Positions 25,469 to 34,025 of a DNA stretch of 64,000 bases are shown one piece after another. The DNA is from Vreelandella jeotgali Hwa (GTDB lineage Bacteria; Pseudomonadota; Gammaproteobacteria; Pseudomonadales; Halomonadaceae), in the NCBI RefSeq assembly GCF_000334215.1, contig NZ_AMQY01000014.1, positions 62,001 to 126,000 of the forward strand. The letters are read 5' to 3'. The translations under genes and the position numbers were made by a program. Within the stretch, counting starts at the first letter, position 1. Every line of letters starts with the position of its first letter. Under the pieces are notes generated by a model. That model did not search any database and was not told the origin of the DNA. It worked only from the letters and a program-made list of their open reading frames with translations.

Positions 25469-26542
25469 ATGCCCCCCTTGTCTGAAGCGCCTGAGCTCAA
25501 GGCTCTGTTGGAACGTATCGGTCCCGTGGATCGCCAGGCCGGAGACGCAACCCGTGCCTATCTGGATACGTTGACCAAACCGCCGGGCAGTCTGGGCCGG
25601 CTGGAAGCGCTGGCCGTTCAGCTTAGCGAAATCACCGGGCAAACGCAGCCGGGCGTCGGCCCGCCCGCCGTGATTGTGTTTGCCGCCGATCACGGCGTGG
25701 CCGCCGAGGGCGTATCGGCCTTCGGTCAGGAAGTGACGGCGCAGATGGTGGCCAACTTTGCCGCCGGCGGCGCGGCCATCAACGTCTTTGCCCGGCGCAT
25801 TGGAGCACGGCTGGAGATAGTGGACGTCGGCGTTGCCGGTGAGATACAGGCTTCGGAGGTAACCCACGCCCGAATACGCCGTGGCACCGATAATATCCTC
25901 TATGCACCCGCCATGAGCCGTCAGGATGCCGTCGCTTCGCTGAACGCCGGCGTGCACTCCGCCCAGCAAGCGCTGGCGGCCGGCTGCCGCTGCCTGATGG
26001 TCGGTGAAATGGGCATCGCCAATACCACGGCTGCCAGCGCTATGCTGTCCATTCTTGCCGGCTCCCCGGCCGCGGGGCTGGTGGGCAACGGCACCGGCAT
26101 CAGCAGTATCGCTCTGGCGCACAAGGTGGGGATCGTGGAGCGCGCCGTGGCCGCGCGCCGAGGCGATGCCCACGACCCGCTGGGCGTGCTGGCTGACCTG
26201 GGCGGGTTCGAAGTGGGGGCCATGGCCGGCGCTTATCTGGCCGGTGCGGCCAAGGGCGTGCCCTGCATCGTGGATGGTTTTATCGCCACCGTGGCAGCGC
26301 TGTTGGCGTGTGAGCTATGCCCGGCGGTGCGCGGCTACCTGGTGTTCGGCCACCGCAGCGAGGAGCCGGGGCACGGGGTCGCGCTGAAAGCGCTTGACGC
26401 CGAGCCGCTGCTGAGTCTGGGCATGCGCCTGGGTGAAGGCACCGGAGCCACGCTGGCGTATCCGCTGCTGGACGCCGCCTGCGCCATGCTCGGGCAGATG
26501 GCGACGTTTGGTGACGCGGGCATTGATGACGACCGGCGGTGA
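25469..26542 (+). CDS. cobT: Nicotinate-nucleotide--dimethylbenzimidazole phosphoribosyltransferase CobT
   Basis: 357 residues from the ATG at 25469; a TTG 24 bp upstream is in frame but less likely. It makes alpha-ribazole-phosphate, the lower-ligand precursor of cobalamin. Motifs: TKPPGSLGRLEALAVQL, FAADHGVAAEGVSAFGQEVT, GEMGIANTTAASA, VGNGTGISS and the C-terminal GMRLGEGTGATLA holding the catalytic glutamate. First gene of a tightly packed salvage operon. Confidence 0.96.
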   Translation: MPPLSEAPELKALLERIGPVDRQAGDATRAYLDTLTKPPGSLGRLEALAVQLSEITGQTQPGVGPPAVIVFAADHGVAAEGVSAFGQEVTAQMVANFAAGGAAINVFARRIGARLEIVDVGVAGEIQASEVTHARIRRGTDNILYAPAMSRQDAVASLNAGVHSAQQALAAGCRCLMVGEMGIANTTAASAMLSILAGSPAAGLVGNGTGISSIALAHKVGIVERAVAARRGDAHDPLGVLADLGGFEVGAMAGAYLAGAAKGVPCIVDGFIATVAALLACELCPAVRGYLVFGHRSEEPGHGVALKALDAEPLLSLGMRLGEGTGATLAYPLLDAACAMLGQMATFGDAGIDDDRR

Positions 26543-26548
26543 TCGATC

Positions 26549-27235
26549 ATGCATCCGGCTTTTAGCGCCGGGCTTGAAGGGCGCTTCGAGTCCGGCTGTA
26601 TCCACCTGCGCGCCGACGCCCCGCTTGCCACGCTCAGCTCGGCGCTGATCGGCGGCGGGCCCGGGACAGCGCGGGACTTCTGCAATTTCCATGTGGACAA
26701 GGATTACGCCGGCAACGCGCCGGCAGATGACCTGACCCGCTGGCTGGCCGGCCGCGAGATTGATCCGGCTGAGTCGGTGGCGATGATGACCGCGGTGACG
26801 CTTGAGCACGCCGCGATGCACAGCGCTCCGCTTGGTGGGCGGGACAGCGCTGTGCTGGCGCTGGCTACCGCGGGCAGCGGCAACGCCGTGGATATTACCG
26901 CCACCGGCGCTGACCCGCGACTGGTCGTCGGCACCATCAACGTCTTTGTGTTTCTCGATGCCCATCTGACGCCGGGAGCGATGGTCAACGCCTGCCTGTC
27001 GGTTACCGAGGCCAGGGTTGCCGCGCTGCGCGATGAAAACGTCATGGATACCCACAGCCACACGCCGGCCACCGGCACGTCCACCGACTGCGTGAGCATT
27101 GCCGCCACCCAGCGCGGCGCGCCCACGCCCTACGCCGGCTCCGGCACTGAGGTTGGCCGTGCTATCGGCCGCACGGTGTATCGCACGGTGCGCGAATCGC
27201 TTCAGGCAGGGAACAACGCGGGGAGCCAAACATGA
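26549..27235 (+). CDS. cbiZ: Adenosylcobinamide amidohydrolase CbiZ
   Basis: 228 residues. It removes the aminopropanol arm from (pseudo)cobalamin-type corrinoids to give adenosylcobyric acid, so that foreign corrinoids can be remodelled. Family marks are TLSSALIGGGPG, NFHVDKDYAG, MMTAVTLEHA, AGSGNAVDITATGA, NVFVFLDAHLTPGAM, TEARVAALRDENV and TGTSTDCVSIAATQRG, close to the conserved TGTxTDxxxVA block. It lies 6 bp after cobT and overlaps cbiB by 4 bp. Its presence makes the operon a remodelling pathway rather than simple cobinamide salvage. Confidence 0.93.
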   Translation: MHPAFSAGLEGRFESGCIHLRADAPLATLSSALIGGGPGTARDFCNFHVDKDYAGNAPADDLTRWLAGREIDPAESVAMMTAVTLEHAAMHSAPLGGRDSAVLALATAGSGNAVDITATGADPRLVVGTINVFVFLDAHLTPGAMVNACLSVTEARVAALRDENVMDTHSHTPATGTSTDCVSIAATQRGAPTPYAGSGTEVGRAIGRTVYRTVRESLQAGNNAGSQT

Positions 27236-28197
27236 TGCCGGGGTTGGCATTGACCATGCTGGTAGCCGCCGCCATTGGCGTAGACCTGATCGTTGGCGAC
27301 CCGCGCCGCCTGCCGCACCCGGTGGTGCTGATGGGGCGGCTGATTGGCGCGCTGGAGGCTCGACTCAACCGCGGCTCGGTTCGCGCACGGCTTTGGGGCG
27401 GGCGGCTGACGGTGTTGATCACGGTGGCGGGTACGTTCGCCGCGGTCTGGGGTATTTGCCGCGTGCTGGGCGCGATTCACCCCTGGCTGGGGCTTGCCGC
27501 CGAGCTGTGGCTGATCTCGACCGCCGTGGCCATCAAGGGGCTGGCAGGTGCCGGCCGCGCTGTGGCGGAGCCTCTTGATCGGGGCGATTTGCCCGCCGCC
27601 CGAACGGCGCTTGGTCGAGTGGTGGGGCGCGATACCCAGGCGCTTGACGCCGCCGGCACTGCCCGAGGCGCGATCGAAACTGTCGCCGAAAATACCGTCG
27701 ACGGCATTACCGCGCCTCTGCTGTTTGCGCTCATCGGCGGTGCGCCGCTGGCGCTGGCCTACAAGGCGGTGAATACCCTCGACTCCATGATTGGTTACCG
27801 TACCCAGCGCCACGAGAATTTTGGCCGCGCCGCCGCCAAACTCGACGACGCCGCCAACTGGCTGCCGGCGAGGCTCACCGCGCTGTGCTTCTGCCTGGGC
27901 AGCCGCCGCGCTTGGCGTAGCACGCGTCAGGATGCCCCGAAGCACGCCAGCCCCAATGCCGGCTGGCCCGAGGCCGCGGTGGCGTACCGGCTGGGCGTGC
28001 AGCTGGGCGGCGCGAGTTGCTATCAGGGCGTGGTGTCCCAAAGCGCCACGCTTGGCGAGCCCATTGCAGCCCCCGATGCGCGGCATATTGAGCGCGCCAT
28101 TAACCTGATGCACCACGCCTGGGCGCGGTTTTTTGCGCTAACGGCGGCGCTGATGATCGCCGTGACGTGGCTGATACCAGCGGGAGGCGGCGTCTAA
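27232..28197 (+). CDS. cbiB: Adenosylcobinamide-phosphate synthase CbiB
   Basis: 321 residues; integral membrane protein with about five helices. It joins cobyric acid to aminopropanol phosphate. The motifs VDLIVGDPRRLPHPVVLMGR, ARGAIETVAENTVDGITAPL and YKAVNTLDSMIGYRTQRHENFG are diagnostic. The start overlaps cbiZ (ATGA), and its TAA overlaps the ATG of cobD by one base. It works directly downstream of CbiZ. Confidence 0.96.
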   Translation: MMPGLALTMLVAAAIGVDLIVGDPRRLPHPVVLMGRLIGALEARLNRGSVRARLWGGRLTVLITVAGTFAAVWGICRVLGAIHPWLGLAAELWLISTAVAIKGLAGAGRAVAEPLDRGDLPAARTALGRVVGRDTQALDAAGTARGAIETVAENTVDGITAPLLFALIGGAPLALAYKAVNTLDSMIGYRTQRHENFGRAAAKLDDAANWLPARLTALCFCLGSRRAWRSTRQDAPKHASPNAGWPEAAVAYRLGVQLGGASCYQGVVSQSATLGEPIAAPDARHIERAINLMHHAWARFFALTAALMIAVTWLIPAGGGV

Positions 28198-29264
28198 TGG
28201 AAAAAAACAACCAGTGGCCCCGCCACGGCGGGCAGGCTGCGGCGCTTTTAGCGCGTTTCGGCCTGCCGTTGGATCACCCGTTTGAGGACTTCAGCGCCAA
28301 CCTCAATCCGCTGGGCCCGCCCGGCTGGGTGCCGGCCTGGATTGAGCGCCACGTGACCGAGCTTACCCGCTACCCGGACGTGGACTACGCGGAAGCGCGC
28401 GCGGCCATTGCTGCCTACCACGGCGTAGACGTCGAACAAGTGCTTGTTACCAACGGCGGCGGCGAGGCGATTTTTCTCGCCGCGGGGCTTTGCGCCGGCG
28501 GGCGCGCAGGGATCGTCACCCCCACCTTCAACGAGTACGCCCGAGCGCTTGCCGGCGTAGGCGCCGAGGTGCGCGAGATATCTCTTACCGATCCTCTCGA
28601 CGGCCTCGACGCGGTATTTCTTTGCCGGCCCAACAACCCTGACGGCGGTTTGTTGGCACTGGCGGAAGTAGAAGCGTTGCTGGCGCGAGCGGCTTCGGCA
28701 GACTGCCGGTTAATCGTCGACGAGGCCTTTATCGACCTGACCGCCCATGAAGATGCAGGCGCGCTGCCGGCGCGGCTGGCGGCGCACTCCAACCTGATAC
28801 TCTTGCGGTCGATGACCAAGTTTTACACCCTGCCGGGGCTGCGGCTGGGCTACGCCCTGGCAAGCGCCAGGACGGTTACCGCCCTGGCGAGCCGCCAGCC
28901 GCCCTGGAGTGTCAATCAGCTGGCGGCGGGGCTGGTAGTGCCGCTGCTGGCGGATAGCGACTTTGCCGAGCGCACCCACGCCTGGCTATTGGCGGAGCGG
29001 CCGCGCATGCAGCAAGCGCTGGAAAGCCGAGGGCTTGAGGTGGTGCCCGGCAATACGTGCTTTTTTCTGCTGCGCCCGACCCTTGAGGCACGCGAGCAAG
29101 GGTTCGACGCCGAGGTGCTGCTGGAGCGTCTGCTGCGTGGCGGTATTCTCGCCCGCCACACCCACGGCTTTGCCGGACTGGACGGCCGCTGGCTGCGCCT
29201 CGCTCTGCGCGATGAGCGTGCCAACAACCGGCTGCTCAAGGTGCTTGATGACTGTCTTCGTTAG
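28197..29264 (+). CDS. cobD: Threonine-phosphate decarboxylase CobD (PLP enzyme)
   Basis: 355 residues. It makes aminopropanol phosphate for CbiB. The N-terminus HGGQAAALLARFGL with FSANLNPLGPPGWV is typical. The PLP lysine is in LLRSMTKFYTLPGLRLGY, and the pyrimidine-pairing aspartate in IVDEAFIDL. The histidinol-phosphate aminotransferase family is close, but the HGG start and operon settle the name. The start shares a base with the cbiB stop; the 3' end overlaps cobU by 17 bp. Confidence 0.94.
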   Translation: MEKNNQWPRHGGQAAALLARFGLPLDHPFEDFSANLNPLGPPGWVPAWIERHVTELTRYPDVDYAEARAAIAAYHGVDVEQVLVTNGGGEAIFLAAGLCAGGRAGIVTPTFNEYARALAGVGAEVREISLTDPLDGLDAVFLCRPNNPDGGLLALAEVEALLARAASADCRLIVDEAFIDLTAHEDAGALPARLAAHSNLILLRSMTKFYTLPGLRLGYALASARTVTALASRQPPWSVNQLAAGLVVPLLADSDFAERTHAWLLAERPRMQQALESRGLEVVPGNTCFFLLRPTLEAREQGFDAEVLLERLLRGGILARHTHGFAGLDGRWLRLALRDERANNRLLKVLDDCLR

Positions 29265-29838
29265 CGGCGGGGCGCGCTCGGGCAAAAGTGCGGTGGCCGA
29301 GGCGGCGGTGCTCGATGCTGCAGGCGAAGGGCTGGCGTATTATATCGCCACGGCGAAAGTCAGCGACGATGAAATGGCCGTGCGGGTGGCGCGCCATCAG
29401 CGCTCGCGCGGCGACGGCTGGGTCACCCTTGAAGCGCCGGTCGCGCTTGCCTCGGCCATCGCTCAGGTACCCGACGGCGGCGCGGCGCTGATTGACTGTT
29501 TAACGCTATGGGCCAGCCAGGTGCTTTATCCGCGGGAAGCTGATGCCATGCGGCCGACGCCCGAGCAGGCGATGGCGGATTTGTCCGGCTGCCTGGAAAG
29601 CGCCCGCCGGCGCGGGATGGCGCTGATTATCGTCTCCAATGATCTCAACGAAGCGCTGCTGCCCGACGATCCTGAGACCTGGCGTTACGTAGCCTTTTTG
29701 CAGCGGGCGCACCGGCTGGTGGCCCGGCGCGCCGACTCGGTACTGGAAGTGGTTGCAGGGCAGTGCATTGAATGGAAGCCCGCGTGCCGTACGGCATATA
29801 AACCGGAAAACGCCGGCTCAGGAGACGCGCACCGATGA
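29248..29838 (+). CDS. cobU: Adenosylcobinamide kinase / guanylyltransferase CobU (first copy, divergent C-terminus)
   Basis: 196 residues. The P-loop GGARSGKS is followed by YYIATAKVSDDEMAVRVARHQRSRG, where the histidine (about H50) matches the guanylylated histidine of Salmonella CobU, and by TLEAP and LIDCLTLWASQVL. The C-terminal part IIVSNDLNEALLPDDPETWRY departs from the usual SNEVGxGIVP block, which is intact in the second copy at 31180. It phosphorylates adenosylcobinamide and adds GMP. It overlaps cobS by ATGA. Confidence 0.92.
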   Translation: MTVFVSGGARSGKSAVAEAAVLDAAGEGLAYYIATAKVSDDEMAVRVARHQRSRGDGWVTLEAPVALASAIAQVPDGGAALIDCLTLWASQVLYPREADAMRPTPEQAMADLSGCLESARRRGMALIIVSNDLNEALLPDDPETWRYVAFLQRAHRLVARRADSVLEVVAGQCIEWKPACRTAYKPENAGSGDAHR

Positions 29839-30602
29839 AAAACGCCGCCTTTGGGCTGATACTCGCGCTGCAGTTTTTAACCCGCATTCCCGTGCCGGTG
29901 GCCTGCCCCTGGACGCCTGACACCCGCCGCTGGGCGGTGCGCGCCTACCCGCTGGTGGGCGCGCTTTTGGGCGGAGTGCTGGCGCTCGCTGCCTTTCTCA
30001 TAAGCCAGGTGTTTCCCGCTACGCCTGCGCCGCTTGCTGCGCTGGTGCTGCTCAGCCTCTGGGTGGGGCTTTCCGGCGGGCTGCACCTGGACGGCCTGAT
30101 GGACATGGCCGACGCCCTGGGCAGCAATCAGCCTCTGGAGCGCCGCTTTGCGATTATGCAGGATTCTCAGGTGGGCAGCTTTGGCATGCTTGCGCTGTTT
30201 TTCCTGCTGGCGTGGAAGGGCGTGCTGCTCTGGGCACTGGTAGCCCACGGTGCCCCCGCTGGCTGGCTGATCGCCGTGCCGGCGCTGGGCCGCTGGCTCG
30301 GCGCGGCGTCCCTGGCCCTTGTCCCCAGCGCCAAACCCGGCGGGCTGGCCCACGCCTGGCAGCAGTCGCTCACGCCCAGAGACGCCGCCCTGGCGCTGGC
30401 CGCGCCGCTGTTGCCGGCCATGTTCTGGCCCGGCGTGTGGCTAGCCCTTGCCGCCACGGGGCTGTTTTTTCTCGCCGCACGCTACATGGTGCGGCGCTGG
30501 TTTGGCGGTATTACCGGCGATTTGGCCGGTGCCCTGATCGAAGGAGGAGAGCTATGGCTGCTGCTGTGTCTGTGGAGCTGGTGGCAGTTCGCCACGGCAT
30601 AA
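29835..30602 (+). CDS. cobS: Adenosylcobinamide-GDP ribazoletransferase (cobalamin synthase) CobS
   Basis: 255 residues, polytopic. Motifs: LILALQFLTRIPVP at the N-terminus, SGGLHLDGLMDMADALG with the metal-binding aspartates, and KDSQVGSFG-like MQDSQVGSFGMLALFFLLA. It joins adenosylcobinamide-GDP with alpha-ribazole(-phosphate). Its last 49 bp overlap cobC. Confidence 0.95.
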   Translation: MKNAAFGLILALQFLTRIPVPVACPWTPDTRRWAVRAYPLVGALLGGVLALAAFLISQVFPATPAPLAALVLLSLWVGLSGGLHLDGLMDMADALGSNQPLERRFAIMQDSQVGSFGMLALFFLLAWKGVLLWALVAHGAPAGWLIAVPALGRWLGAASLALVPSAKPGGLAHAWQQSLTPRDAALALAAPLLPAMFWPGVWLALAATGLFFLAARYMVRRWFGGITGDLAGALIEGGELWLLLCLWSWWQFATA

Positions 30603-31234
30603 CCGCCTGGAACCTGGAGCGACGCTACCAGGGCCAGCGCGATATTGACTTGAAGTTCCCCGAGGCCGAGGCGGCGCTGGAGCGGCTGCGAACCGGCCTT
30701 GAGCGCGAAACCTTTACGCTGATTCACTCAAGCGATCTGACCCGCTGTCGCCGCACGCTGGAATGGACCGGCGCAGCGGAAAAAAGCGCCGTTGCGCCCG
30801 CGCTGGAGCCGCGCCTGCGCGAGCTCGATTTCGGTGACTATGAAGGCAAGACCTACGACGAGCTGAAGGACCGGCCGGACTACCGCGCCTGGATCGACAG
30901 CGTCGGCGAGCAGCGCATCCCCGGCGGCGAGAACGGCGCCGACTTGCGCGCCCGGCTGAACGCCTGGCTGGCCGACGTCGCCAAGGCGGCGGCCGAAATG
31001 GACCGCGCGGGGCCGTCAGGCGGCCAGACGGTCAAGGTGCTGGCCGTGGCCCACGGCGGGGTGATCCGCGAGCTGCGCCGGCGCTTTGAAAAGGTGGCGT
31101 TCTGGGATTCCACCGTGCGCCAGGCCGAAGGCCGGCGCTGGCAGCTGACGTATGATTCCAACATTGAAGGAGGCGACCCGTGGCAGTGCAGCTGTTCCTC
31201 GGCGGTGCCCGCGCCGGCAAGCGCGACGCCGTAG
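30554..31234 (+). CDS. cobC: Histidine phosphatase, CobC-type alpha-ribazole phosphatase
   Basis: 226 residues from the ATG at 30554, which has AAGGAGGAG upstream within cobS. Catalytic motifs: AVRHGITAWN (phosphohistidine), SDLTRCRRTLEW, ELDFGDYEGKTYDEL and VAHGGVIRELRRR. It removes the 5'-phosphate in nucleotide-loop assembly. The last ~18 residues (after YDSNIEGGD) look like read-through into the next gene, overlapping it by 55 bp in another frame, so the tail may be recent or non-functional. Confidence 0.88.
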   Translation: MAAAVSVELVAVRHGITAWNLERRYQGQRDIDLKFPEAEAALERLRTGLERETFTLIHSSDLTRCRRTLEWTGAAEKSAVAPALEPRLRELDFGDYEGKTYDELKDRPDYRAWIDSVGEQRIPGGENGADLRARLNAWLADVAKAAAEMDRAGPSGGQTVKVLAVAHGGVIRELRRRFEKVAFWDSTVRQAEGRRWQLTYDSNIEGGDPWQCSCSSAVPAPASATP

Positions 31235-31611
31235 CCGCCCGCTGGCCGCATGCCCACTGGCAATCGCTTGTGCCCGGTGAGGCGCTCGCCGACGGGGCGG
31301 CTCGGGTGCAGACGGATAGGCCGACGGTACTTTACGGCGTGCTGGAATGGCTGGAAGACGCCCTTGCTCATAGCGATGACGACGACGCTCTGCGCCGCCG
31401 CTGGCAGGTGGAGCTCGACGCCCTTGGCGCGCAGTTTAATGCCGCGCCGCTGATTATCATCGGCCATGAAATAGGGCGGGGCATTGTGCCGATAGAGTCC
31501 GATCAGCGCCGCCTGCGCGACATGAATGGCTGGTTCAACCAGGACGCGGCCGCCTGTGCCGAGCGCGTGTGGCAAGTGCGCCACGGCCTGGTAATGGCGC
31601 TCAAGGGTTAA
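31180..31611 (+). CDS. Short CobU-like protein (second copy)
   Basis: 143 residues from a GTG at 31180 with AAGGAGG upstream. The N-terminus QLFLGGARAGKRDAVAARW is a CobU P-loop with altered GKS (GKR). The C-terminus IIIGHEIGRGIVPIESDQRR and DMNGWFNQDAAACAERVWQV is the standard CobU block that the first copy lacks. The histidine-bearing segment after the P-loop is missing, making it about 40 residues shorter than CobU (~180). It could be a specialised partner, a nucleotide-binding helper or a decaying duplicate. Confidence 0.8.
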   Translation: MAVQLFLGGARAGKRDAVAARWPHAHWQSLVPGEALADGAARVQTDRPTVLYGVLEWLEDALAHSDDDDALRRRWQVELDALGAQFNAAPLIIIGHEIGRGIVPIESDQRRLRDMNGWFNQDAAACAERVWQVRHGLVMALKG

Positions 31612-31737
31612 TGATTGCTGGCCACAAAGAGCCGAAAACAGGCCGGCGATCGCCAACCTGTCCTCGGCTGATGCCCCATGTACCACTTCCGGCAGCGTTG
31701 CGTTACGGCGCGCAAATTGCTAGCTTACGCGCACTCT

Positions 31738-31993
31738 CAGGTGCCAGCCGTATAGCTTTACGGCGGTGAAACGGGAAGTCGGTGCCCAATCCGACGCTGC
31801 CCCCGCAACGGTGATCGAGATAACCGCCACGCAAGCCACTGCGCTGCTTTTTTCTGTTTATGGCCTCCTGTGTTTTGTCATACAGGTTGCGTCATACAGA
31901 AAAAGCGCGCGGGAAGGGCGTGGCGGCCTAAAGGCCAGCTGCCCGAAATAGAGCCCAGCGCCTTTTGCTCGTCAGCCCGGAGACCGGCCTGAG
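31738..31993 (+). ncRNA. Cobalamin (B12) riboswitch upstream of btuB
   Basis: Conserved core elements appear in order: AGGTGCC at about 31739, GGTGAAACGGGAA at 31764, GGTGCCCAATCCGACGCTGC at 31781, CCCCGCAACGG at 31801, the B12 box CGCAAGCCACTG at 31830, and GTCAGCCCGGAGACCGGCCTG at 31971. The distance between the last two is about 130 nt, longer than usual. It holds a peripheral stem in which GCGCTGCTTTTTTCTGT pairs with ACAGAAAAAGCGC. No T-run follows, so it probably controls translation of btuB. Confidence 0.93.
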
Positions 31994-32130
31994 CAACCCG
32001 GCCCACGATAAAGTGGCGCGCCGGGCATACAGGCCGTGGCGCGGTGGGCGCTGGCAGGCGGGCTGAGCGCGTTTGCGCCGACTCCTCTGCACTTCCTCCC
32101 TCCATCGAATCGCCCGGCATAAAACCATGA

Positions 32131-32144
32131 CACCCGTGCGGGTG
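32131..32144 (+). promoter_or_regulatory. Hairpin just upstream of the btuB ribosome-binding region
   Basis: CACCCG TG CGGGTG is a perfect 6-bp stem 24 bp before the btuB ATG. It may be part of the riboswitch expression platform that hides the initiation region when B12 is bound. Confidence 0.4.
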
Positions 32145-32168
32145 AGCACGATGAGCAAGGGATTCCCC

Positions 32169-34025
32169 ATGTCCAACCGTATTTCCAGCGCCGGCAAAAC
32201 CCTGGCGTCCTTCAGTCTGGCCGCGTTGCCGCTGGCCGTTTCCGCGCAGACTACCGCCGACCGACCCGATCAGGCGCCCGCCGCCGATAGGCTCAATCCC
32301 GTGGTGGTCACCGCCACCCGCGCGCCGCGCACCGCCGATGAAACCCTGTCCTCGGTCACCGTGCTTGACGAAGCCACGCTGCGCCGCCAGGACCCGGTGG
32401 AGCTGACCGATCTGCTGCGCGGCCAGCCCGGGGTCGACGTTAAAACCAACGGCAGCTTCGGCAAGACCAGCAGCGTTTATCTGCGCGGCACCTCAAGCAG
32501 CTCGACGCTGTTCATGATCGACGGCATCCGCCTGCGCTCGGCTACTCTGGGCGCGCCGAGCTACCAGTATCTTGACCCGCGCATGTTCAACCGCGCCGAG
32601 GTCGTCCGCGGCCCGCGCGGCAGCCTCTACGGCGCCGATGCGGTGGGCGGGGTGATTCAGCTGTTTACGCCTCGGGGCGAAGAAACCGGCCCCCAGCCGC
32701 GTATTTCCGTGGGCGGCGGTTCGTTCGGGACTCGCCGCGTCAGCGCCGGCATCAGCGGTAAAAGCGATTCGGGGCAGGGCGGCACCACCCGCTATAGCTT
32801 TGCCGGCAGCCACTTTGCCACCGACGGCCAGCCGGTGCGTCGCGGCGGCGACGACATGGCCTACGACAACACCTCGGCGCTGGCGCGGGTATCGCACACC
32901 TTTCACAACGGCTCCGAAATCGGCGCGCTTGCGCTGCGCGCCCGGGGCAACACCGAGTTTGATAACAGCGGCGAGAAGGCGGATACCGACTATGTGCAGC
33001 AGGTAGGCGGCGTGTACGGCGAGCTTGCCGTCACCGAGAGCTTCCGCACCCGCTTGACGCTCAGCGAAGCCCGGGACGAAACGGAAACGCCCGCCTATCC
33101 CAGCGAATACAGCACCCAAAGCCGCACCGCGCGCTGGGAAAACACCCTGGACGTGGGCGCTCATCAGTTTATCGCCGGGGCCGAGTACCGCGACGACAGC
33201 GTCGAAGACAGCGATACCGGCTTTGGCACCTACGAAGTGGAAAGCCGCGACAACAAGGCGGTTTTTACCCAGGCGCTGCTGGACTTTGCCCCGCTGACCG
33301 TACAGGGCAGCCTGCGTTTTGACGACAACGAAGCCTACGGCGAAGAAATCACCGGCGGACTGGCGCTGGGCTACGCGCTGGATGATCATCACACCCTGCG
33401 CGCCAGCTACGGTACGGCGTTCAAGGCACCGACGTTCAACGACCTCTACTACCCGGATTACGGCAACCCCGACCTGGAAGCCGAAACCTCCAAAACCGTT
33501 GAGCTGGGCGCGCGCGGCCAGTACCAGAGCTGGTTCTGGGACGCGGCGATTTACCGGACCGAGATCGATAACCTGATTTCCGGCCAGACGTCCGCCGTCA
33601 ACACGCCCGAGGCGCGTATCCGCGGCGCAGAGCTGTCGAGTGGCGTTGAGGTCGACGGCTGGACCGCCCAGGCGGCGCTGAATTACCTGGAGCCGGAAGA
33701 CAAGGACACTGACAACCGTCTGCCCGGCCGCGCCAGCGAGAGCCTGCGTCTGGACCTGGATCGTGAGATGGGCGACTGGTCCGTGGGCGGTTCGTGGATT
33801 GCGCAAAACCATCGCTATGACGATAAAGCCAACGACGACCGCCTGGCCGGCTACGGTATCGTCAACCTGCGCGCCGGCTGGCAGTTTGCCCCCATGTGGC
33901 AGGCGCGCGTTACGGTCGACAACGCCTTTGACAACGACTATGCCACCACGCGCTTTTTCAACGGCGAGGACTATCTGAACGCCGGCCGCGCCGCCTACCT
34001 GAGCGTGAGCTTCGGTGCGCAGTAA
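32169..34025 (+). CDS. btuB: BtuB-type TonB-dependent vitamin B12 receptor
   Basis: 618 residues from the ATG at 32169 (AAGGGA upstream). After the signal peptide (ending about AVSAQ) comes the TonB box region NPVVVTATRAPRT. The plug domain (about 45-160) contains LRGQPGVDVKTNGSFGKTSS, FMIDGIRLRSAT and VRGPRGSLYGADAVGGVI. The barrel follows, ending in YLSVSFGAQ. The riboswitch and the downstream btuFCD genes identify the ligand as cobalamin or other corrinoids. In-frame ATGs at 32127 and 32151 are less well placed. Confidence 0.93.
   Translation: MSNRISSAGKTLASFSLAALPLAVSAQTTADRPDQAPAADRLNPVVVTATRAPRTADETLSSVTVLDEATLRRQDPVELTDLLRGQPGVDVKTNGSFGKTSSVYLRGTSSSSTLFMIDGIRLRSATLGAPSYQYLDPRMFNRAEVVRGPRGSLYGADAVGGVIQLFTPRGEETGPQPRISVGGGSFGTRRVSAGISGKSDSGQGGTTRYSFAGSHFATDGQPVRRGGDDMAYDNTSALARVSHTFHNGSEIGALALRARGNTEFDNSGEKADTDYVQQVGGVYGELAVTESFRTRLTLSEARDETETPAYPSEYSTQSRTARWENTLDVGAHQFIAGAEYRDDSVEDSDTGFGTYEVESRDNKAVFTQALLDFAPLTVQGSLRFDDNEAYGEEITGGLALGYALDDHHTLRASYGTAFKAPTFNDLYYPDYGNPDLEAETSKTVELGARGQYQSWFWDAAIYRTEIDNLISGQTSAVNTPEARIRGAELSSGVEVDGWTAQAALNYLEPEDKDTDNRLPGRASESLRLDLDREMGDWSVGGSWIAQNHRYDDKANDDRLAGYGIVNLRAGWQFAPMWQARVTVDNAFDNDYATTRFFNGEDYLNAGRAAYLSVSFGAQ

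Noticed and set aside
32493-33812. Long minus-strand frame opposite btuB
   Set aside because: Shadow of the receptor gene; no promoter or family.
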